Shown here in pieces: positions 7,008 to 10,477 of a stretch of DNA of 10,477 nucleotides. Location: positions 1 through 10,477 of the forward strand of contig PETJ01000040.1 of NCBI GenBank assembly GCA_002781125.1, given 5' to 3'. The notes beneath the pieces are model-generated. The model was not told the DNA's origin and did not search any database. It saw nothing but the letters and a program-made list of their open reading frames with translations. Each line of letters starts with the position of its first letter. Within the stretch, counting starts at the first letter, position 1. Source of the DNA: Candidatus Nealsonbacteria bacterium CG01_land_8_20_14_3_00_12. Lineage in GTDB: Bacteria > Patescibacteriota > Minisyncoccia > Minisyncoccales > PETJ01. The position numbers and the translations under genes were made by a program.

Positions 7008-7484
7008 TTAGCTTGTTAATTCGTAATAGACAGTCAGGCTCCAAAAAGGCAGGGCGCCGACAAAAGGAGCAACTTCACCAATAATTGGAGTTAAGAATTT
7101 TTTCCACTTCCCGCGGAAAAGTTTTCTTAACCCCCTCTGGGCTCTTTCTGGTGCTTCTATTTTTCCTGATTTCAAAAACATCCAGCCAGAAATAAAAATG
7201 ATACCGATTCCATCAGAAATCCAGGAGGGAATTTCTCCGAGCCCAAAAAAGATATCGAGGATGAGACAGATAATTCCGAAAAGGTCGAGCAAAATAGCAA
7301 TAAACAACATAATCACCCCCGGTCTGGTTAAGGGAGAAGCTTCGGCCTCTTCTGGAGCTTCCTCAGATGGAGTTGGCGGAGTAAGGGCGGGTTTTTTAAA
7401 TCCTTTACTAATTCCTCTGCCAATTCCTGTTCCAATTCCTTTGAGTGCTTTGGCCGCGCCAGCGGCAATCGCAGGTAATGCCAT
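7008..7484 (-). CDS. Small membrane protein of the T4SS-like cluster, function unknown
   Basis: A 158-residue protein. The first 30 residues are Ala/Gly/Lys-rich with a repeated GIG pattern (GIGTGIGRGISKGF). Residues 34-52 are a Pro/Glu-rich linker. Strong hydrophobic segments lie at about 57-81 and 85-105, then a basic amphipathic stretch (RGLRKLFRGKWKKF, 117-130) and a weaker hydrophobic stretch at 133-153 ending FWSLTVYYEL. I recall similar short proteins next to VirB4 in other Patescibacteria clusters, but with no assigned role. A small VirB3- or VirB6-like membrane partner is conceivable, though no diagnostic motif supports either. The ATG at 7484 follows the VirB4 stop by 5 nt and the next gene starts 3 nt after its own stop, so it belongs to the same transcript. 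Confidence 0.65.
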   Translation of the reverse strand: MALPAIAAGAAKALKGIGTGIGRGISKGFKKPALTPPTPSEEAPEEAEASPLTRPGVIMLFIAILLDLFGIICLILDIFFGLGEIPSWISDGIGIIFISGWMFLKSGKIEAPERAQRGLRKLFRGKWKKFLTPIIGEVAPFVGALPFWSLTVYYELTS

Positions 7485-7489
7485 AGATG

Positions 7490-9277
7490 TTATAAAGCGC
7501 CTTTAGCTTCTCTAATTTTTAAGACCTCTTCGGGGGCAGTAGTGATAATTTGGTCTTCGGTATAGGAAGCAACCACTTTTATTGCTACATGTTTCTGGCC
7601 AGCAAAAAATATTCCCTCTCCTACCTCGGCTTCTAATAATAAATATTTTTCTTCTTCAGTTAAATTAAATGTCTTTTGGACAACATCAATAGTGGCTGGC
7701 GACTGTTTCATTAAAAGTTGTAATGAAGAATTAGTAACGATTGGTTGGCCATAAGAAGATTTCATAAAGTCGCCAATGTCCTGGGTGATAGTGGTTACTC
7801 CCAGCCAATATTTTCTGGCTCTTTTAGCAATCCCAAATAAAAATGATGCCCCATCTTCGGTCTGCATTATCCACCAGGCTTCATCAACCACCAGGATTCT
7901 TTTTTTTAATTCTGACCTGACCTCGTTCCAGATGTACCGCATAATAATGAACATGGCTATTGGTCTTAATTCATCTTCCATATCCCTAATTCCAAAAACA
8001 ACAAAGGGTTTTTCCATTGAAATATTGGTTGGCTGATTGAAAAACTGGGCAAAGGTTCCTTTGGTAAATTTTCTTACCCTTCTAACCAGAGATTCGGCTC
8101 CTTCCATTCCTTCGAGAACTGCTTCCAAATCTGACATTAAAGGAATTCTCTCTTTCCAGGTTGAGGGATCGGTTTCGGGAGTGATATCTCGGGCCCCATA
8201 AGTTTCAGTTAAGGCCCGGTCAAGTATGGCGTCTTCTTCCGGAGTCAATCCACCCAACATAATTCTGAGAAGCCCCACTAAGTTAATGATATTTGACCTC
8301 AAAACATCTTCCGGTTTTTCATCTTCTCTGGGAGTGGGGAGATCGAAAGGATTAATATGATTTGGCGAAGCCAAAGAAATATTAAAGAAAGAACCACCAA
8401 CCGCATCGGCAAGAAACTTATATTCGTTCTCTGGGTCAAGGACCAATACGTCAGTTCCTGCCATCAGGGACCGCAAAATCTCTAATTTAATACCGTAACT
8501 TTTACCGGAACCCGCCTTTCCGAAAAAAACTTCATTCGCGTTCTCCAAACTGAAACGGTCAAATAATATCAAAGAATTGTTATGACGATTTATTCCGTAT
8601 AGAATCCCTTCATTAGAGCTCAAGTCAAAAGAAACAAAGGGGAAGATAGAAGAAAGGGGGCCAGTGTTCATTGGGGTGTGAACCAGGAGCTTGTCTAAAC
8701 CTGAGGGAGAGCTGGCATGGAATCCTTCCCTCTGTTGATAGAGAGCAGGTTTAATATAAATTAATCTGGCTTCAAGAATTGACCGTAAGGTGGTTTCGAT
8801 ATCTTTTAATTCTTTTTGGCTATCTGCATAAATAGTTAAGTAAAGCCCGAGTTTAAACATTCTTTCTTGGGCGGTTTGCAATCTGTCTCTCAGGGCTTCC
8901 AAATCACGATAGGCAATTTCCAGGGCTGGATCCCTGATTAATCCTTTTTCTTCTCTTTCCATGAGCTCAGCCTGAACCTCGGTGGCCTTTTTTCTTAATT
9001 GTTTCAAAATCATTCCCGTTTCAATTGGATGGGCGTGGAAGCCGATATCCATTGGGGTATCCAAATTAATTACTGGAGAAAACCAGGCAGTAGTTAAATA
9101 TCTTGGATAGGAGAAGATAAAAAAGGATTTGGCAAATTTTTTCCCCAATCTTAAATAATCCGGGGCAAGGGTAATCGAAGAAGGAGCAATAATATCCCTG
9201 GCTTCCATTGCCCGAGTTTCAAAAATCTCCTCTGGGATTTCTCTTTTCTTTTTTAAAAATGGTATCGCTATTTTCAT
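7490..9277 (-). CDS. virB4: VirB4-family T4SS ATPase
   Basis: A 595-residue ATPase that would power pilus assembly or substrate transfer at the inner membrane. Walker A is GKAGSGKS at 253-260, with GINRHNNSLILFDRF before it as usual for the family. DPENEY follows at 281-286 and a helical insert at 320-400. Walker B is ILVVDEAWWIM at 461-471, carrying the DEAW signature typical of VirB4/TraC. TTITQD at 495-500 is the next conserved motif. The N-terminal 200 residues include a coiled helical pair at about 90-140 and a ferredoxin-like part near 143-180, but the usual VirB4 N-terminal region is shortened, and the preceding gene appears to supply the missing piece. The ATG sits one base after the preceding stop (TAATATG). 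No membrane helix is seen. Assignment to VirB4 is firm. Whether it serves DNA transfer, secretion or a pilus cannot be read from it. Confidence 0.95.
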   Translation of the reverse strand: MKIAIPFLKKKREIPEEIFETRAMEARDIIAPSSITLAPDYLRLGKKFAKSFFIFSYPRYLTTAWFSPVINLDTPMDIGFHAHPIETGMILKQLRKKATEVQAELMEREEKGLIRDPALEIAYRDLEALRDRLQTAQERMFKLGLYLTIYADSQKELKDIETTLRSILEARLIYIKPALYQQREGFHASSPSGLDKLLVHTPMNTGPLSSIFPFVSFDLSSNEGILYGINRHNNSLILFDRFSLENANEVFFGKAGSGKSYGIKLEILRSLMAGTDVLVLDPENEYKFLADAVGGSFFNISLASPNHINPFDLPTPREDEKPEDVLRSNIINLVGLLRIMLGGLTPEEDAILDRALTETYGARDITPETDPSTWKERIPLMSDLEAVLEGMEGAESLVRRVRKFTKGTFAQFFNQPTNISMEKPFVVFGIRDMEDELRPIAMFIIMRYIWNEVRSELKKRILVVDEAWWIMQTEDGASFLFGIAKRARKYWLGVTTITQDIGDFMKSSYGQPIVTNSSLQLLMKQSPATIDVVQKTFNLTEEEKYLLLEAEVGEGIFFAGQKHVAIKVVASYTEDQIITTAPEEVLKIREAKGAL

Positions 9278-9281
9278 ATTA
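9275..9281 (-). promoter_or_regulatory. TAATATG stop-start junction before virB4
   Basis: On the - strand the stop TAA of the TraC-like gene and the ATG of virB4 are separated by one base. No Shine-Dalgarno motif precedes it, so translation of virB4 probably depends on ribosomes that have just terminated. The layout is the same as at 9918-9924 and 10327-10333. Confidence 0.6.
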
Positions 9282-9920
9282 TCTAATTAATTCAGGAGGA
9301 ATTTCCGGATAATAACCGACCTCAGCCTCCTCTGGATGGTATAAACTCCAGAAAAGTTCAATTAGCTCTGAAGTATTTAAGGGAACACATTGTAACCCGC
9401 ATCTTCTTAACCCCAAAGCGACAAATTCCATCCTTTGCCAAAGTTGAGATTTGCATCTTTGAAATTGTTCTTCAGTCAAAGTTAGGATTTCTCCTCTTTT
9501 CACCAACCCTTTCACTGCTTTCATTCCCGGGATTTCAATTAAAGTGAAGGGGATAACGACAAAAAAACTCTTTGCCATAATTGCTCCACCAGCAATTAAA
9601 TCTTTAATAAACTTTTGATACTCAGCAGTCTGAATTTTGAGTAATTCATTTTCTTGTTTTTCTTCCAACTCTTTTAATTTTTCAAGATAACCGGTAATAT
9701 TAAGTCTTCTTGATTGAACAACAATCTCTAAGGAAAAATCTAAAGAATTTAAGAAATTCTGGAATTGATAGATAATGGCATTTTGTTCATCCTCTGATTT
9801 CAGGGCAAAGTTTAAAGAAGAAACCATCAGCACTCCTCTCATTGCCTTGTTTCTCAAAAGGATAACTCCCTCTCTAATTTGGTCGATTTCTAAAAATTGT
9901 TGAGTAGAGGCCTGCGTCAT
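9279..9920 (-). CDS. TraC-like / VirB4 N-terminal-like protein
   Basis: 213 residues from the ATG at 9920. This start places it one base after the PrgI stop, matching its neighbours, while the TTG seven codons upstream would overlap PrgI by 20 nt. Residues 8-75 (LEIDQIREGVILLRN through LEIVVQSRRLN) resemble the first part of VirB4/TraC N-terminal domains, including the self-contained strand-helix-strand layout. Residues 76-108 form a charged helix, probably a coiled coil. FFVVIPF (119-125) is the next core strand, and GLRRCGLQCVPLNTSELIELFWSLYHPE (from 170) is the typical end of such domains, where the chain in ordinary VirB4 runs on to the ATPase part. There is no Walker motif. It is best read as a split-off N-terminal domain that assembles with the following VirB4. 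Cytoplasmic or membrane-bound through PrgI; the assembly is inference. Confidence 0.75.
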   Translation of the reverse strand: MTQASTQQFLEIDQIREGVILLRNKAMRGVLMVSSLNFALKSEDEQNAIIYQFQNFLNSLDFSLEIVVQSRRLNITGYLEKLKELEEKQENELLKIQTAEYQKFIKDLIAGGAIMAKSFFVVIPFTLIEIPGMKAVKGLVKRGEILTLTEEQFQRCKSQLWQRMEFVALGLRRCGLQCVPLNTSELIELFWSLYHPEEAEVGYYPEIPPELIR

Positions 9921-9924
9921 ACTA
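9918..9924 (-). promoter_or_regulatory. TAGTATG stop-start junction before the TraC-like gene
   Basis: The PrgI stop TAG and the ATG of the next gene are one base apart on the - strand, again with no Shine-Dalgarno motif upstream. The shared geometry decides for the ATG at 9920 over the TTG at 9941. Confidence 0.55.
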
Positions 9925-10329
9925 CTTTGTTTTAATTTCAATTTGGGTTCTTAATTTTTTTAGTTGACTCTTTTCGGCAATTTTTAATGGCAGCTCTTCT
10001 TCTACCTCCTCTTTTTTTATTTCTTCTTTTTTAAAAATCATTATCGGAGCCTCAACTTTCCTCCAGATAAAGATTTTTGGGGAAATGCTAAATTTGAAAA
10101 AATTCCCCAAAATAGTTGGCAGCGGCCTTCCTCCAATTCTCAAAAAAGCCAGAATGATTGCCCCCACTCCCAGGACGACACAGGCGATTAAGAAAATGGA
10201 AAAGGGAACGATAAAATAAAGAATAAAACAAACCGCTCCGGCAAGGAAAAAGAAAACGAATTGCTTGAAAGTGAGGGGACCGACAATTTTCACCTCATAT
10301 TCAATAAATTGAGGTACAGTAAATCTCAT
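9922..10329 (-). CDS. PrgI-family T4SS membrane protein
   Basis: 135 residues from the ATG at 10329. A TTG three codons earlier would also be in frame but overlaps the preceding stop. The N-terminus MRFTVPQFIEYEVKIVGPLT is the opening I associate with PrgI-family proteins of Patescibacteria, and GPLTFKQF leads straight into two membrane helices (about 21-42 and 45-64). A basic/aromatic stretch RIGGRPLPTILGNFFKF (64-80) follows, then WRKVEAP and a highly charged Lys/Glu tail (99-135) likely in the cytoplasm. PrgI-family members take the VirB3 place beside VirB4 in Gram-positive-type T4SS and help anchor the ATPase. The two genes after it fit that role exactly. The Lys/Glu tail may contact the TraC-like protein, by inference. 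Confidence 0.88.
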   Translation of the reverse strand: MRFTVPQFIEYEVKIVGPLTFKQFVFFFLAGAVCFILYFIVPFSIFLIACVVLGVGAIILAFLRIGGRPLPTILGNFFKFSISPKIFIWRKVEAPIMIFKKEEIKKEEVEEELPLKIAEKSQLKKLRTQIEIKTK

Positions 10330-10333
10330 ATTA
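10327..10333 (-). promoter_or_regulatory. TAATATG stop-start junction before the PrgI gene
   Basis: The stop TAA of the upstream partial gene and the ATG of the PrgI gene are one base apart on the - strand, with no Shine-Dalgarno motif. This is the first of three junctions built this way. Confidence 0.6.
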
Positions 10334-10477
10334 TTCAAAGGGTTCGCGATAAATATCTTTTGCCGAGGGCGGACCCACCTTTGGTGGGTACCCCGGTTTT
10401 TCTTCCGAAGGCTTTGACGGTGGAGTAACTTCGGTCAGGGGAGTAACTTTCGGCATAGCTGTTGGCGGGGCAACCAG
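10331..10477 (-). CDS. Proline-rich C-terminal end of an unidentified protein (partial)
   Basis: The - strand frame ending in TAA at 10331-10333 is open to the window edge and gives the last 48 residues of a protein whose start lies outside. Thirteen of the 48 are proline, mixed with Thr, Val, Lys and Glu, ending in SAKDIYREPFE. This is a flexible, low-complexity tail, and no domain can be named from it. A perfect short inverted repeat sits inside it. The frame is preferred over the other two because it runs without stop and meets the PrgI start in a TAATATG junction. In related clusters a large membrane protein of VirB6/TrbL type can stand at this place, but nothing seen here shows it. Confidence 0.65.
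   Translation of the reverse strand: MVAPPTAMPKVTPLTEVTPPSKPSEEKPGYPPKVGPPSAKDIYREPFE
10373..10389. repeat. Perfect 7-bp inverted repeat in the proline-rich coding tail
   Basis: acccacc at 10373-10379 and ggtgggt at 10383-10389 pair perfectly around a three-base loop. On the - strand it encodes the YPPKVG part of the proline-rich tail. No T-run follows on the - strand, so a terminator role is unlikely. Like the repeat at the end of yidC, it is in frame near a 3' end and encodes a PPK-containing stretch. Confidence 0.6.

Noticed and set aside
7017-7027. ATTCGTA-like match at the end of the 158-aa gene as another copy of the 3119-3150 repeat
   Set aside because: Only a single short match within coding sequence, well explained by chance in AT-rich DNA.
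9921-10338. TTG starts at 10338 (PrgI) and 9941 (TraC-like), and at 4443 for the cysteine-rich protein
   Set aside because: Each has an in-frame ATG a few codons later that fits the family N-terminus or the tight stop-start junction better.
1-10477. CRISPR array, tRNA, rRNA, insertion sequence or riboswitch
   Set aside because: No regularly spaced direct repeats, cloverleaf, transposase motif or structured leader was found, and the window is almost completely coding.

Overview
The window reads as chromosomal DNA of a Patescibacteria (CPR) bacterium, most like the Parcubacteria side. The case rests on compact AT-rich genes, almost no intergenic space, start codons without Shine-Dalgarno motifs, a YidC/Jag pair with short domains, and above all a reduced type IV secretion-like (T4SS-like) cluster in which a PrgI-family protein, a TraC-like domain protein and VirB4 follow each other. 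The lineage is an inference from gene style and remembered families, not from a marker tree. Stops are TAA, TAG and TGA, so nothing suggests recoding of UGA.

Left part (1-1635, + strand): the classic origin-proximal housekeeping run rpmH (3' end only) - rnpA - yidC - jag. The genes are 5 nt apart or overlap by 16-17 nt. Together they cover ribosome assembly (L34), RNase P maturation of tRNA (RnpA), membrane protein insertion (YidC) and a KH/R3H RNA-binding protein (Jag/KhpB).

Right part (10477 down to 1650, - strand): one long unidirectional operon running toward jag and ending 14 nt from it. In transcription order it holds the proline-rich end of an unidentified protein, a two-helix PrgI-family membrane protein, a separate TraC-like (VirB4 N-terminal-like) protein, the VirB4 ATPase, a small two/three-helix membrane protein of unknown function, an 860-aa pilin-headed protein with cysteine-rich and lamin-tail domains, a secreted cysteine-rich protein, and a second pilin-headed protein carrying beta/gamma-crystallin-like repeats. 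Three successive gene junctions have the same TARTATG arrangement (stop, one base, start).

How they may work together: PrgI, the TraC-like protein and VirB4 would form the inner-membrane engine. The two proteins with signal peptide plus VirB2/TrbC-like hairpin have nearly the same head but wholly different C-terminal modules, so they look like surface-display proteins carrying binding domains on a pilin-type anchor. The cysteine-rich protein between them shares sequence features with one of them and may be a structural partner. No relaxase, coupling protein, VirB8, VirB9 or VirB10 is visible here, so a surface-appendage, attachment or uptake machine is at least as plausible as conjugation.
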